A DNA stretch of 64,000 nt, taken from NCBI GenBank assembly GCA_016124235.1, contig WGOC01000005.1, positions 18,714-82,713 of the forward strand, given 5' to 3'. Origin of the DNA: a bacterium. GTDB taxonomy: Bacteria; Verrucomicrobiota; Verrucomicrobiia; Limisphaerales; RI-55. The translations under genes and the position numbers were made by a program. The first letter of the stretch is position 1; each line of letters opens with the position of its first letter. A model generated the notes under the pieces. That model was given only the letters and a program-made list of their open reading frames with translations, ran no database searches and was not told the DNA's origin. This document shows, one piece after another, positions 50,961 through 61,765 of this stretch.

Positions 50961-52907
50961 TCAGGAACGACTTTTGATCTTGAGCACCACAATGCTGTTT
51001 GGTGGGAGCGTGAAACTGAAATCCGGCTTCAAGTCCCTGATTGTTGTGGTCGTGGGAACCACGTTTCGGGGATTGTCGATCGAGTTGGTCTGTTCAGGGG
51101 CTCCGGCCAAGGTGATTGCGCTGGCCTTTGAAGCGACGGACCGAACTCCCTTGATCTCGATGTTCAACGATTCGGCCGTCGATTTTGGATTCACCAGTTT
51201 CAGGTAAATCTCGCCAGTGTTGCTGTCGCGCGTGGCACACCCCTGGACGGCGGTCTCAACCCCGGTTGTAGCCAGAATCTCGTCGCCAACATTTTGGCTG
51301 AACATTCGGATCGCATAGTAGCTCGGCGAACCGTAGGCCGACAATGCATCATACCCGATCAAGTTGGGCCGCCATTGCCGTGCGCCTGGATTTACGTTCA
51401 CCAGCAACGGCGCATAGCATTGCATCTTGATAAGGTCGGAGTTCCGTTCCATCGCCGCCATGAAGACCGCGTCGCCAATGGCCGCCCATAAATTCGGCGT
51501 CGGGGGTTCCTTCCGCGACTTCTGGTCCCACGGAGGAAACGACGTTTCATGAGCGCCCCATTCGCCAGTGAAAATCTCCGGGCCGGAGCGATCATACGCG
51601 CGGGCATAGTCGGGCGACATGCGCAAGAACTCCTCGACGTTGCGGTAGTAATGCTCGTCGGTAACGTCGGGTTTGCGACTGTGGACGCGCGCCGCCTCCG
51701 GCTGATCATTGCCGATGGTTGAAATCAACTTGAGTTGCGGGTAGCGCGCCTTGATCGCGTCGTAAAACTGCGCGAACCGGGCGTCATAGCTGCCAGATTT
51801 ATCAAACCAATCCTCGTTGCCAATTTCGACGTAAGTGAGTTTGAATGGCTTGGGATGGCCGTCCTCCGCTCGACGTTTGCCCCAGGTGGTGGTTCGATCG
51901 CCCGTGACATATTCGATCTCCTCCAGTGCATCTTGAACGTAGGGTTCGAGGTCAGGGCCGGGGTTAACATGCATGCCACGCAACGAATAGCCGGCGTACA
52001 CCCCCAACACGGGTTCGGCCTTCATGTCCTCGGCCCACTCAAGAAACTCCAGCAAACCCATTCCATCCGTCGAGCGATAGCCCCACGGGCACGGGTGGCC
52101 GTGGCGTTGCTCGATCGGGCCGAGGGTTTTCTTCCATTCAAACCGAGTCTCGATCGTATTGCCCTCAAGATAGTTTCCTCCCGGAAACCGCAGGAACTTC
52201 GGTTTCAAATCCACCAGCATTTGCATCAAATCTTTCCGAAGGCCATTCGGGCGGTCATTCCAAGTGGGCGGGAAAAGCGATACGAGACCGAACCAGACCG
52301 TTCCGGGCTGTTCCAGCGTAATGCGGAAATGCGCCCGGGCAGTCGGGTCAACCCGATGAGTCTTCAGAACGGCCTGATAATTCTTCCAAGCCGGGCCAAG
52401 TCCGGAAATGGTTTTGCTGGCATAGACCTGTTTTCCGTCGTCCGCTACAATCGTGACGGTGATCGGCCCGGTGAATCCCTCCTCTGCTCTGGCAAGCAAC
52501 GAGACTCGGTATCGCGTGTTGGCGTACACCGGAATACCCCAGTAACCGCTGTTGGCGACCCCGGCGGGATGGTCGGGTCCGGCTTTATCGAGTGTCAGCC
52601 GCAAGCTGGTGGTAAGTTCGTCGTTGTAAGGTTTCGTCTCGTCGAGCTCCATCGCCGCGGAAGAATCCTCATCGTGGACCACCGACCAATGCGCCGGCTT
52701 CCGAGCATCGTCGAGAAAGGCCCGGTTCTGGATCAATTCCGCGTAAAGGCCACCATCGTAGGAGTGATTGATCTCTTCGGTCATGAGTCCATAGAGTCGC
52801 GGGCTGACGTTCCCCGCCGGATGACCGGCATCGACCGTAAACGATGGACCCGCCGCCAGGCTGGCAATGGGTATTGAGCAAATGAGGAGTGCCGATGTTA
52901 ATTTCAT
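50961..52907 (-). CDS. GH51 alpha-L-arabinofuranosidase
   Basis: Start at MKLTSALLICSIPIASLAAG; SPRLYGLMTEEINHSYDGGLYAELIQNRAF; FLRFPGGNYLEGNTIETRFEWKKTLG; YVEIGNEDWFDKSGSYDARFAQFYDAIKARYP. Confidence 0.95.
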   Translation of the reverse strand: MKLTSALLICSIPIASLAAGPSFTVDAGHPAGNVSPRLYGLMTEEINHSYDGGLYAELIQNRAFLDDARKPAHWSVVHDEDSSAAMELDETKPYNDELTTSLRLTLDKAGPDHPAGVANSGYWGIPVYANTRYRVSLLARAEEGFTGPITVTIVADDGKQVYASKTISGLGPAWKNYQAVLKTHRVDPTARAHFRITLEQPGTVWFGLVSLFPPTWNDRPNGLRKDLMQMLVDLKPKFLRFPGGNYLEGNTIETRFEWKKTLGPIEQRHGHPCPWGYRSTDGMGLLEFLEWAEDMKAEPVLGVYAGYSLRGMHVNPGPDLEPYVQDALEEIEYVTGDRTTTWGKRRAEDGHPKPFKLTYVEIGNEDWFDKSGSYDARFAQFYDAIKARYPQLKLISTIGNDQPEAARVHSRKPDVTDEHYYRNVEEFLRMSPDYARAYDRSGPEIFTGEWGAHETSFPPWDQKSRKEPPTPNLWAAIGDAVFMAAMERNSDLIKMQCYAPLLVNVNPGARQWRPNLIGYDALSAYGSPSYYAIRMFSQNVGDEILATTGVETAVQGCATRDSNTGEIYLKLVNPKSTAESLNIEIKGVRSVASKASAITLAGAPEQTNSIDNPRNVVPTTTTIRDLKPDFSFTLPPNSIVVLKIKSRS

Positions 52908-52998
52908 AGGCTGATCTTTCTTCAGAAGTTTGGCTGCCTTTTCGATTGCATTCAAGCATCGCCGGCAGCACCGGAATTCTTGCAGCAACCGTTTTGGA

Positions 52999-55383
52999 TC
53001 ATTGTTCCAGATGGGAATTCAGGCGCAACGGCTTCCCCTGTGTCACGTCGAAGTCCGCCACTTGATCACCAAGACGGATCGTCACTTTGCCGCTGGTCGT
53101 CGGACGAATTTCCGCATCGACCAGCTTTCCTCCCTTCCAATCAATGTCCACGCCGTAACCGCCTCGGGCGCGCAAACCTGTGACGTGGCCGTCCGGCCAG
53201 GCGGAGGGCAACGCGGGCAGCAGCTCGATTTCAAAACGTTGCGCAGCGCCTTCCGTTTCCAGCGGCCGGCTCTGCATCAGCATTCCCGCGATGCCGGAGG
53301 TGCCACCAAAGTTGCCGTCGATCTGAAACGGCGGATGGGCGTCGAACATGTCGGGATACGTGCGCCCCGGACTCAGCAGGAAGTTGAGAATTCGATAGGC
53401 ATGATCACCGTCGTGCAGGCGGTTCCACAGGTTGAGGCGCCAGGCCGTGGCCCAACCGGTGGATTGATCACCGCGCCTTTCGAGTGAGATCCTGGCGGCA
53501 GCGGCAAGTTTTGGGGTGTCAAAAACATTGATCTGCCAGCTCGGATAGAGCCCGTAGAGATGGGAAACATGACGATGATGAACATCAACCCCGCGCTGGT
53601 AATCCCAGTCTTGCAGCCATTCCTGAAGTTGTCCCTCCGAACCGATTTGCAACGGCGCGAGGCGCGCTCGCGTGGCGGCCACTTGTTTCTGAAAATCCGC
53701 GTCCACGCCGAGAATCTCCGCCGCCTTGATTGTGTTCCCAAATAGATCGCGTAGAATCTCCAGGTCCATCGTCGGTCCGGCGCACACCGAGGAACCACCC
53801 GGATGCCCGTTCTCTGGCGAAAGGGACGGATTCGTCACCAGCCAGTGATTCGTCGGGTCTTCCACCAACGTGTCGAGGAAGAATTGAACCGCACCACGCA
53901 TGACGGGATAGACCTCCTTCAGATAGGCCTTGTCGGGGTTGTATTCGTAACGGTCCCACAGATGATCACACAACCAAGCACCCCCCATCGGCCACATGCC
54001 CCACTCCGGACCGTCAATCGGCCCGGTTGCGCGCCAGAGATCGGTATTGTGATGCACGACCCACCCGCTGGCGCCGTACATCTCTTTTGCGGTTCGCGCG
54101 CCGGTCTTCGAAAGGTCTTTCACCATCGCGATCAACGGTTCCACACATTCGCTCAGATTACAGGGTTCCGCGGGCCAGTAATTCATCTCCGTGTTGATGT
54201 TGATCGTGTATTTGCTTTGCCAGGGCGGATTCATGCTCGCGTTCCATATCCCTTGAAGGTTGGCCGGCTGACTGCCCGGACGGGAGGAGCTGATCAGCAG
54301 GTAACGTCCGAATTGAAAGTAAAGTGTGGCAAGCTGCGCATCGTCGCCGTTGTGGAAGTTTTTGATTCGTTCGTCCGTCGGTTGCTTCATGGCGTCGGTG
54401 TGCCCCAGATCAAGTGAAACACGCCGAAACAGACGTTGATGTTCCTGGATATGCTCGGCGAGCAACTGGTCAAACGTCTTGCGTTCGGAGGCCGCAATTT
54501 GCCGTTTCACGATCGCCTCCGGATCACCGCTCACGTCGTCGTAGCTTTTGTAGCTGGTCGCCAACGCAATCAAGATGGTGGCAGAATCCGCATTTGCCAC
54601 GCTGACCGAGTTGGAAGTGGTGTTGACCATTCCGCCGTCCGCCAGCACGCGGGCGCGGATCTGGAATTTCAAAGCCCCTTGGATGGTTGGCCCTCTGCCC
54701 GAGCTTCCATTGACGCCGCGCACGAGCAAAGTGTTGCCGGATTCCGTTTCGATGCTGGCCTTTTGCGGGGTCTCATAACCAACGGAAAAATTGATCGCTT
54801 CCTTTTTGTCCGCGGTGAGCCGCACCACGATGGCCTGATCCACGGGGCTGGCAAAAACCTGTCGCGTGAATCGGGTGCCATTTTCGACGTATTCCACCGT
54901 GGACACAGCCGTGTCCAAGTTGAGATCGCGCCGGTAATTCTCCACCGAAGTTGAATCGGGAAATGTGAGCGTCAAATCGCCCGCCGTTTCGTAGGGCATC
55001 TGGGCCAATGGTTTGGACATGACCTTTGCGCTGATCAGCCTGGACGCCTCACGATATTTTCCCTCAAAGATCAACTGGCGCACCTCGGGAAGCGCCGCTT
55101 TTGCCTCTGGATTGACGGGGTCATAGGGCCCGCCCGCCCACAGCGTGTCCTCGTTCAACTGGAGCCGCTCCCGATTGATGCCACCAAAAATCATCGCGCC
55201 AATCCGGCCATTGCCGACGGGAAGCGCCTCGGTCCACCGGGTTGCCGGCTGGCGGTACCAGAGGCTCAAGAATTCGCTTGGCGGCGATGCCTGACCCGCC
55301 AATTGCGGTTCAGCCGCCAACAATGTGACGGAACAACCCAGCAGAATCAGGAAGAAAAGCAGGTGGCGGATCTGGAGCTTCAT
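52999..55383 (-). CDS. GH95 family glycosidase (alpha-L-fucosidase/galactosidase-type)
   Basis: Start at MKLQIRHLLFFLILLGCSVTLLA (55383); LWYRQPATRWTEALPVGNGRIGAMIFGGINRERLQLNEDTLWAGGPYDPVNPEA; NINTEMNYWPAEPCNLSEC; NFGGTSGIAGMLMQS. Confidence 0.95.
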   Translation of the reverse strand: MKLQIRHLLFFLILLGCSVTLLAAEPQLAGQASPPSEFLSLWYRQPATRWTEALPVGNGRIGAMIFGGINRERLQLNEDTLWAGGPYDPVNPEAKAALPEVRQLIFEGKYREASRLISAKVMSKPLAQMPYETAGDLTLTFPDSTSVENYRRDLNLDTAVSTVEYVENGTRFTRQVFASPVDQAIVVRLTADKKEAINFSVGYETPQKASIETESGNTLLVRGVNGSSGRGPTIQGALKFQIRARVLADGGMVNTTSNSVSVANADSATILIALATSYKSYDDVSGDPEAIVKRQIAASERKTFDQLLAEHIQEHQRLFRRVSLDLGHTDAMKQPTDERIKNFHNGDDAQLATLYFQFGRYLLISSSRPGSQPANLQGIWNASMNPPWQSKYTININTEMNYWPAEPCNLSECVEPLIAMVKDLSKTGARTAKEMYGASGWVVHHNTDLWRATGPIDGPEWGMWPMGGAWLCDHLWDRYEYNPDKAYLKEVYPVMRGAVQFFLDTLVEDPTNHWLVTNPSLSPENGHPGGSSVCAGPTMDLEILRDLFGNTIKAAEILGVDADFQKQVAATRARLAPLQIGSEGQLQEWLQDWDYQRGVDVHHRHVSHLYGLYPSWQINVFDTPKLAAAARISLERRGDQSTGWATAWRLNLWNRLHDGDHAYRILNFLLSPGRTYPDMFDAHPPFQIDGNFGGTSGIAGMLMQSRPLETEGAAQRFEIELLPALPSAWPDGHVTGLRARGGYGVDIDWKGGKLVDAEIRPTTSGKVTIRLGDQVADFDVTQGKPLRLNSHLEQ

Positions 55384-55566
55384 TTGCCTTGGCGAAAGTG
55401 GAATCAATACGCGGTCAACACGGGGCTTGTTCATGATTTGAAAAATTATGGGCTGTTGCGGGTGTCAGATCAAGGCAGGCGAACCTTTCCGGAATTCTTC
55501 CCCTGGAAACTTCAGCGGCCGGCGTGGGAGAAGAGATTGGCGAGTGAACACTCATGGTTGCGCCAG

Positions 55567-57093
55567 CTAAATCGCGAGCTTCGCCCGGCGCTCGGCCAGT
55601 TCGTCGGCCATCTGAATGGTGGTGTGTTTGTTGAGCTGGTAGCTCGCCAGCAGGATCGTGCAGATGGCGAACATGACTCCGGTGATAATACCGCTGCAAA
55701 AACGAAAACCATGCACCGCGTCGGCCGCGTCTGGAAGTTTCGTGTTGTAGTGGAAAAACCACTTCATGATTTCCAGGAACGCCGCTGAACCGAGGGCCAG
55801 GCCGGATTTCAAAGCGAAGCCGATGGTGGCGAACACCATGCCGGTGAAACGTCGTCCAACCTTCCATTCGGAGTAATCCGCAACGTCGGCGAAGATGCTC
55901 CAGGTCAGCGGAATTGAAGGCGCGTAAACCACAGCCACAAACAGCGTCAGCCCAATCATGCCCCACACATTCGTCGGCGAGAGCAGATAGAACGTAAGTG
56001 TTCCCAACGTCGCCAGGGCAAACCCCACGGAGCAAACCGCTTTCTTGCCGAACTTTCTCGCCAGCCCGGGCGACAGGAGAATGACAACGATGATGGTCGC
56101 CGTGTTGAGCATGTTCACGATGGAGTAAAAAACGCTCGCGACATTGGAACCAGCGAGTTGAGCCCTGTCGCCATGGACGATATAGCCGAGTGTTTCCATC
56201 AGGCCTCCGGAGTTTGCCCCGACCGGTGCCACCAGTCCGAACTTGCTCAACCAGTCAAACATCGCCGCCTTGTCCGCGTAGTGAAAATAGTAATTGTAAA
56301 GCGCGCCGCCCCGGAATGTGAGAATCGCAAAGTGAACGAGTGTCCACAGGAACATAATTTTCCACGGATTGTTTTTGAGCAGGTCGACGAAGTCTTGTTT
56401 GGGTGATGACTTCTGATGCGGCGGCGGTTTGATCCGCTCTTTGGTCGTCAAAAAAGTGATCAAAAACAAAACGAGGCAGAGCACCGCCCAAATCGTCATC
56501 GTCATGCTCCAGCCGTACTGATTGTCCGCGACGCCCGCGACACCGCCCGCAGCATGTTTGGCGGCGAATTTGGCAACCAGCACCAGGGTGAACCCGCCGA
56601 CGATGAACTGCGCCGCGTTCACCGCGACGAAACGATACGCATTCAAGCTGGCGCGCTCGTTCACATCGCCGGTCATCACGCCACCCAACGCGGCGTAAGG
56701 CATGTTGTTCATCGAGTAGATCGTCATCAGCAACGTGTTGGTAATGCACGCGTATGCGATCATCGCGCCCATGCTCCACCCGTGGGGAGTCGTGTAGGCG
56801 AGAATCATGACCACAAACCAGGGAACCGCCGTGAACAACACCCAGGGGCGGAATTTGCCCCACCGCGTATTCGTGCGGTCGGCCAGAATGCCCACGATCG
56901 GATCCGCCACCGCATCCCACAATCTCGGCCACAGGAGAATGGCCGTGGCCGCTCCAACCGACAGTCCAAACACGTCTGTGTAGAAAGCCGTCTGGAAGAG
57001 CACCATCGTCATGAAGACGAAATTCGCGGCGGCGTCGCCCACGGAATAGCCGGTCTTCTCGGCGACGGAGAGCTTCTGCTTTGGGTTGGTCAT
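55567..57093 (-). CDS. MFS transporter, GPH (glycoside-pentoside-hexuronide:cation symporter) family
   Basis: KTGYSVGDAAANFVFMTMVLFQTAFYTDVFGLSVGAATAILLWPRLWDAVADPIVGILADRTNTRWGKFRPWVLFTAVPW. Confidence 0.95.
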   Translation of the reverse strand: MTNPKQKLSVAEKTGYSVGDAAANFVFMTMVLFQTAFYTDVFGLSVGAATAILLWPRLWDAVADPIVGILADRTNTRWGKFRPWVLFTAVPWFVVMILAYTTPHGWSMGAMIAYACITNTLLMTIYSMNNMPYAALGGVMTGDVNERASLNAYRFVAVNAAQFIVGGFTLVLVAKFAAKHAAGGVAGVADNQYGWSMTMTIWAVLCLVLFLITFLTTKERIKPPPHQKSSPKQDFVDLLKNNPWKIMFLWTLVHFAILTFRGGALYNYYFHYADKAAMFDWLSKFGLVAPVGANSGGLMETLGYIVHGDRAQLAGSNVASVFYSIVNMLNTATIIVVILLSPGLARKFGKKAVCSVGFALATLGTLTFYLLSPTNVWGMIGLTLFVAVVYAPSIPLTWSIFADVADYSEWKVGRRFTGMVFATIGFALKSGLALGSAAFLEIMKWFFHYNTKLPDAADAVHGFRFCSGIITGVMFAICTILLASYQLNKHTTIQMADELAERRAKLAI

Positions 57094-57110
57094 GGGAGAG
57101 TCGGGTTAAC

Positions 57111-59546
57111 CTACTTGGTAACGGTCAGGATCACCTTCGTGAGGTCGGCATCGCGCGATGAGTTGCCGACCATGATTTCAAATTCGCCGGGTTCAACACT
57201 CCATTTCATGTTGGTGTCGTAAAACGCCAGCGATTCCGGCGTGATGTCGAGGGCGACGGTTTTCGTTTCGCCCGGCTTCAGAGAAATCTTCCGGAAGCCC
57301 TTGAGTTCCTTGACCGGTCGCGTCACGCAACTGATGCAATCGCGAACATACAGCTGAACGACCTCGGTTCCTTCGCGATTGCCCGTGTTCTTAACGTCCA
57401 CCAAAACCTGCGTCGCTTCATTGAAACGGATCCTCTTCTTTTTCAGCCGGAAATTCGTGAACTCAAAGGTGGTGTAGCTCAGGCCAAAGCCGAACGGGTA
57501 AAGCGGCGACACATCATCAAACAAGTAACCGCGGCGCGCGGAGGGCTTGTAATTGTAGAACGCCGGGAGGTGGCCTGCGGAACGAGGAATCGTGATCGGC
57601 AGTTTGCCACCCGGATTATGGTCGCCGAACAACACGTCGGCGACGGCGTGCCCGCATTCCTGCCCGAGGTACCAGCATTCAAAGATCACCGGGACCTGAC
57701 GGACGAGGTGATTGATTGAAAGAGGTCGTCCATTGAACAGGAGCGCGATGACCGGTTTGCCGGTGGCGACCATTGCCTCCACCAGTTCATCCTGCCGCCC
57801 AATCAGATCCAGACTTGTGCGGTCGCCCATGTGGTTGAGATTCCAGGCCTCCCGCGAAGTCTGTTCGTTGCCGCCAATAGCGAGCACAATTACATCTGCC
57901 TTTCGCGCCACTGTCACCGCTTTGGCAAATTGCTTTCGATCGTCGTCGGGATCACTTGGAAACACTTCGTCACGCTGCCAGGAGCCACCGTCGCGTGTGA
58001 TCTTGCAGCCTTCGCTGTGGAGGACATTCACCCGGTCTCCAACCCGGGCTTTGATGCCGTCCAGCACCGTGACTTCCTGTTTTGGCACGCCGCTGTAGCC
58101 GCCGAGCAGACTGCGGTGGGCATTGGGACCAATCACCGCGATGGTCTTGAGTTTCGTTGGATCGAGCGGCGCAACCTGGTTTTCGTTCTTGAGCAGCGTG
58201 ATCGTTTCGCGGGCGGCCTGGCGCGCGAACTTCCGATGTTCGTCGCAACCGACCACCCGTTCGGCTTCGCCAGGATCAATGTAGGGATCGTCGAAGAGGC
58301 CCATTTTGAATTTCCAGAACAGCATGGGCGCAACGAGATCGTCCAGCTGTGACTCCTTCAACCGGCCACTTCGGACGAGATCAACAAGGTGCAGGTAGCA
58401 GTCCGGTTCGGGCAGTTCAATGTTGACCCCGGCCTCAACGGCAAGCGCGCAGGACTCCCGTTTGTCGCCCGCGACGAAATGCCCGTGCGTGTCCGGGCGG
58501 TATCCCAATTCCCAGATCGCGTAGTAGTCCGATACAACGAAACCCTTCCAGCGCCACTCTTTGCGCAGCACGTCGCGTAACAGCCACCTGTTCGCATGCG
58601 ACGGCACGCCATCCACTTCGTTGTAGGATGCCATGACGCTGATCGCGCCCGCCTTTTGAATCGTTTCTTTGAAAGGGTGGAGAAACGTCTCGCGCAATAC
58701 ACGCAGGGAAACATTCGCGGGAGCGCAGTTCATGCCCGACTCCGGCTGGCCGTGCGCGACGAAGTGCTTCAACGTGGCGATGACACGTTTCTTATCCTTG
58801 AACGAGGCGTCTGCTTGAAAACCACGTACCGCCGCGATCCCCATCTGCGTTACCAGGTAAGGATCCTCACCGTAAGTCTCTTCCACCCGACCCCAGCGAG
58901 GATCGCGCGCGACATCCACGACCGGCGTGAGGGCCTGATGTGTTCCGCGCACGCGGGCTTCGTGGGCCGTCATGGTGAAGAGCTCTTCAACGAGTTCCGG
59001 ATTGAAGGTTGCGCCGAGCCCAATGGGTTGCGGGAAGCTGGTGGCTTCCCTCGCGGCCTGGCCGTGCAGACACTCCTCGTGAAAGATCACCGGAATACCC
59101 AGGCGGCTGTGCTCGAGGAAGAACTTCTGGATTGCATTCGTCAGTTCCGCGGTTTGCCGCGCGTTCAAACCGCCGCCCGCATCGCTCGGACGGCCCACCT
59201 GGCCGAGCCCGCGTTTCTGCCGGAAGTGCGATTTGGCCGTGGCCAGATCGAAATTACCCCGCTCGTCCACCAGCTTCTGGCTCTTCTCCTGCCAGACGCA
59301 CATCATTTGCGCGGCCTTTTCCTGAAGCGTCATTCGCGCCAGCAAATCCTTGACGCGTTTCCCCGGCGGAAGCGCGGGATTCTTGTAAGCAGGCATGGCG
59401 GACGCACCTGGTGCGCCGCGCCGTTTGCGATGAGGGGCGGTTCTTTTCATTTGGCGAAGCCGGGGACGAGTGAGCGCGTACAACAACTGTCGAGGATGTA
59501 GACCGAGGGCAGTAGAACGTTCGAACGGGCGGCTTTCATAGCGCAA
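57111..59546 (-). CDS. GH3 family glycosidase (beta-glucosidase/xylosidase-type)
   Basis: DLLARMTLQEKAAQMM; DPRWGRVEETYGEDPYLVTQMGIAAVRGFQ; IATLKHFVAHGQPESGMN; FVVSDYYAIWEL; fibronectin III-like C-terminus. Start may be internal (59450). Confidence 0.95.
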   Translation of the reverse strand: MRYESRPFERSTALGLHPRQLLYALTRPRLRQMKRTAPHRKRRGAPGASAMPAYKNPALPPGKRVKDLLARMTLQEKAAQMMCVWQEKSQKLVDERGNFDLATAKSHFRQKRGLGQVGRPSDAGGGLNARQTAELTNAIQKFFLEHSRLGIPVIFHEECLHGQAAREATSFPQPIGLGATFNPELVEELFTMTAHEARVRGTHQALTPVVDVARDPRWGRVEETYGEDPYLVTQMGIAAVRGFQADASFKDKKRVIATLKHFVAHGQPESGMNCAPANVSLRVLRETFLHPFKETIQKAGAISVMASYNEVDGVPSHANRWLLRDVLRKEWRWKGFVVSDYYAIWELGYRPDTHGHFVAGDKRESCALAVEAGVNIELPEPDCYLHLVDLVRSGRLKESQLDDLVAPMLFWKFKMGLFDDPYIDPGEAERVVGCDEHRKFARQAARETITLLKNENQVAPLDPTKLKTIAVIGPNAHRSLLGGYSGVPKQEVTVLDGIKARVGDRVNVLHSEGCKITRDGGSWQRDEVFPSDPDDDRKQFAKAVTVARKADVIVLAIGGNEQTSREAWNLNHMGDRTSLDLIGRQDELVEAMVATGKPVIALLFNGRPLSINHLVRQVPVIFECWYLGQECGHAVADVLFGDHNPGGKLPITIPRSAGHLPAFYNYKPSARRGYLFDDVSPLYPFGFGLSYTTFEFTNFRLKKKRIRFNEATQVLVDVKNTGNREGTEVVQLYVRDCISCVTRPVKELKGFRKISLKPGETKTVALDITPESLAFYDTNMKWSVEPGEFEIMVGNSSRDADLTKVILTVTK

Positions 59547-59593
59547 TGCTCATTCTGTTTTGAGTGTTGTCGTGATCAGTCGAGCGTCGCATC

Positions 59594-61741
59594 TTATTCG
59601 ACCGTTTTCCATTTGAAGCACGCGCCACCCTTCCGGGCCGGCGTCGGGCCGGTCGCCGAGACGGTCACGGGACCGGGTTCGTTGGGTTTGGTGGCAAGGT
59701 AGCGATGGTTGACCAGCGACATGAGCATCGTGTCGCCGCGCATCAGATTGACCCACTGAAAGGATTCCGCGTCCCCCGGCATCCCGCCCGCGAGGTCTTT
59801 CAAAGCCACCTTGTCTGCGGCAGCGGACACAAAACGACCGTTGGCCGCCTTCAGTGCCACACGGCCTTTCCCCAAGTCGATCACCTGGAAGTGGGTGTCC
59901 GAGGCGGCGCTTGCACGCGCGTCAGTCGGGACGTTGACCAGCGACATGTTCTGTGGTTCCGCACACAGGAAACTGCCGTCGGCACCGCTGGTCAGCACGA
60001 TGGTCTTTCCCACGGGAATCGCGCGTTCAATCCCACGGGCGCGAGGTTCCTCTACGACGTAATTGTCAAAATCGGCATAACCACCGGACTGCCCGGAAGT
60101 GTTGAAGTGGAACAACGCGGGACGCACCCCCTGGAACGTTCTCAACTGGAACGTCGTGGTAAAGGGATCGCCCAAGGGTGTGAATTCCGTGCCGTCCTGA
60201 CTCCAACTGAAGACCGCCCTGTCAGTGTCAAAGTTGCAGTGAACGCGAAGCCAAAGATGCCCAGGTGGATTATCCGGGCTGACGGTGGGGGCATTGGCCG
60301 GATCGGGAACCGCACTTTCGCGACGCCCGAATCTGCGGCGCATATTGGGACTGACGTACATTTGCAACGTCTTGCCCGCGGCCGATTTCACCACGCCAAT
60401 CCACGCGTAGGGTGTACTCAACAATCCCAGCCCGGCGGTGTCACCAGCGATCATTCCCTTGGTATCCAGTTCGACGGTCATGATGGACTCAGGGCCCGGC
60501 GGTCGCTGGCAGAGGGAGTTGCGCGCGTTGAAAAAATCGGCCGCCGGAAGTGAATGCAGACGAAGTGCTCCGGACTTTTCCGTGAGGGACCACTTCGAAT
60601 CATCGGGAACGTGATTCCACTGCCAGAGCGGATTAAGTTTACCGCTGTCAAAGTTGTCGTCGTGAATGAACGCGGGCTTCGGCTCCTGCGTGAAGCCGGT
60701 ATTGGGTTTCACCCAGGTGTTCGGCGCCTTGCGCAAATTACCCGGCAGACCGATGAGCGGAAAACCGTCATCCCAAGTGATCGGCACCAGACTGACCATA
60801 CGTCCCGCACTGCCATGGTCCGACATGATGATGCTCCACCATTCGCCGGAGGGCGTGTTAACCATTCCGCCTTGATGGAGCCAAAGCCCGCGATCGTTTG
60901 GCTGAGCGCTCAGCGGTGTGGCGGCGGTTACTCCAAGTGACTCTCCCTGCACCATGCGGGTAACTTTCCACGGTCCATCAATGGACTCGCCAACCGCAAC
61001 CATCTGGTCAACGGCACCGCCAGGAATGGCGGAGATGTCCACATACTTGCCGCTGACCTTATAGAGGTGGTGGCCTTCGCCCATCCTTTGGCCGGACGGA
61101 ACAACCAGTTCGTGGCGGGCATCCGGGACAAATGACTTCAGGTCCGGTGCGAGTTCTTCAATGGGATACGGAGCGCGTCCACCGGAAATGATGAAGATCT
61201 TGTTGAGGTCGTCATCGAAGAGGACGGACAGGTCATGTCTTCCAGGAAGTTGATTTCGCTCCCAAGGACCATTGATCGACCGGGAGCGAAACACCTGGAG
61301 ACCGGCGCCGTTTACGTTGGAGAACACATAGAAAACACCCTGGTGATAACGGATGCAGGGAGCCCAAATGCCCCGGCCGTAGATGTTGCCACCTTCGAGT
61401 CGGTAGGCGGGGCCAAAGTCCAGCCGGTCGGCGCAGTAACCGGCGAGTTCCCAGTTCACCAAATCCTTGGAGTGCATCAATTGAACCGCCGGGTTCATGT
61501 GCATCGTGGTGCCGGCGAGATAGTAGTCGTCACCGACGCGGATGACATCGGGATCCTCGAACTCCTCGTAAAACAAGGGATTGGAGTAAGTGCAGTTGCC
61601 GTTGTCGGCGGTCCAGTGTTCGGTCGCGGCCGCTGGCAGCACTGCGGAACCCGAGGCGACTTGTAGGCTGAGCAGACTGCCACCCGCCACGAGCGCCGGG
61701 AACAACAAACCGATAAAGTAAGATTTCCGGACTTCGGTCAT
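59594..61741 (-). CDS. GH43 family glycosidase with DUF1349/GH43_C2-like region and C-terminal fascin-like beta-trefoil-type domain
   Basis: NPLFYEEFEDPDVIRVGDDYYLAGTTMHMNPAVQLMHSKDLVNWELAGYC; C-terminal ADGSFLCAEPQNMSLVN...GRVALKAANGRFVSAAADKVALKDLAGGMPGDAESFQWVNL...NHRYLATKP. Confidence 0.92.
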   Translation of the reverse strand: MTEVRKSYFIGLLFPALVAGGSLLSLQVASGSAVLPAAATEHWTADNGNCTYSNPLFYEEFEDPDVIRVGDDYYLAGTTMHMNPAVQLMHSKDLVNWELAGYCADRLDFGPAYRLEGGNIYGRGIWAPCIRYHQGVFYVFSNVNGAGLQVFRSRSINGPWERNQLPGRHDLSVLFDDDLNKIFIISGGRAPYPIEELAPDLKSFVPDARHELVVPSGQRMGEGHHLYKVSGKYVDISAIPGGAVDQMVAVGESIDGPWKVTRMVQGESLGVTAATPLSAQPNDRGLWLHQGGMVNTPSGEWWSIIMSDHGSAGRMVSLVPITWDDGFPLIGLPGNLRKAPNTWVKPNTGFTQEPKPAFIHDDNFDSGKLNPLWQWNHVPDDSKWSLTEKSGALRLHSLPAADFFNARNSLCQRPPGPESIMTVELDTKGMIAGDTAGLGLLSTPYAWIGVVKSAAGKTLQMYVSPNMRRRFGRRESAVPDPANAPTVSPDNPPGHLWLRVHCNFDTDRAVFSWSQDGTEFTPLGDPFTTTFQLRTFQGVRPALFHFNTSGQSGGYADFDNYVVEEPRARGIERAIPVGKTIVLTSGADGSFLCAEPQNMSLVNVPTDARASAASDTHFQVIDLGKGRVALKAANGRFVSAAADKVALKDLAGGMPGDAESFQWVNLMRGDTMLMSLVNHRYLATKPNEPGPVTVSATGPTPARKGGACFKWKTVE

Positions 61742-61765
61742 GATCTGAAGTTTCCCATGATTCCC

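Noticed and set aside
51735-52877. 380-aa plus-strand ORF opposite GH51
   Set aside because: Antisense shadow; GH51 signature is unambiguous on the other strand.
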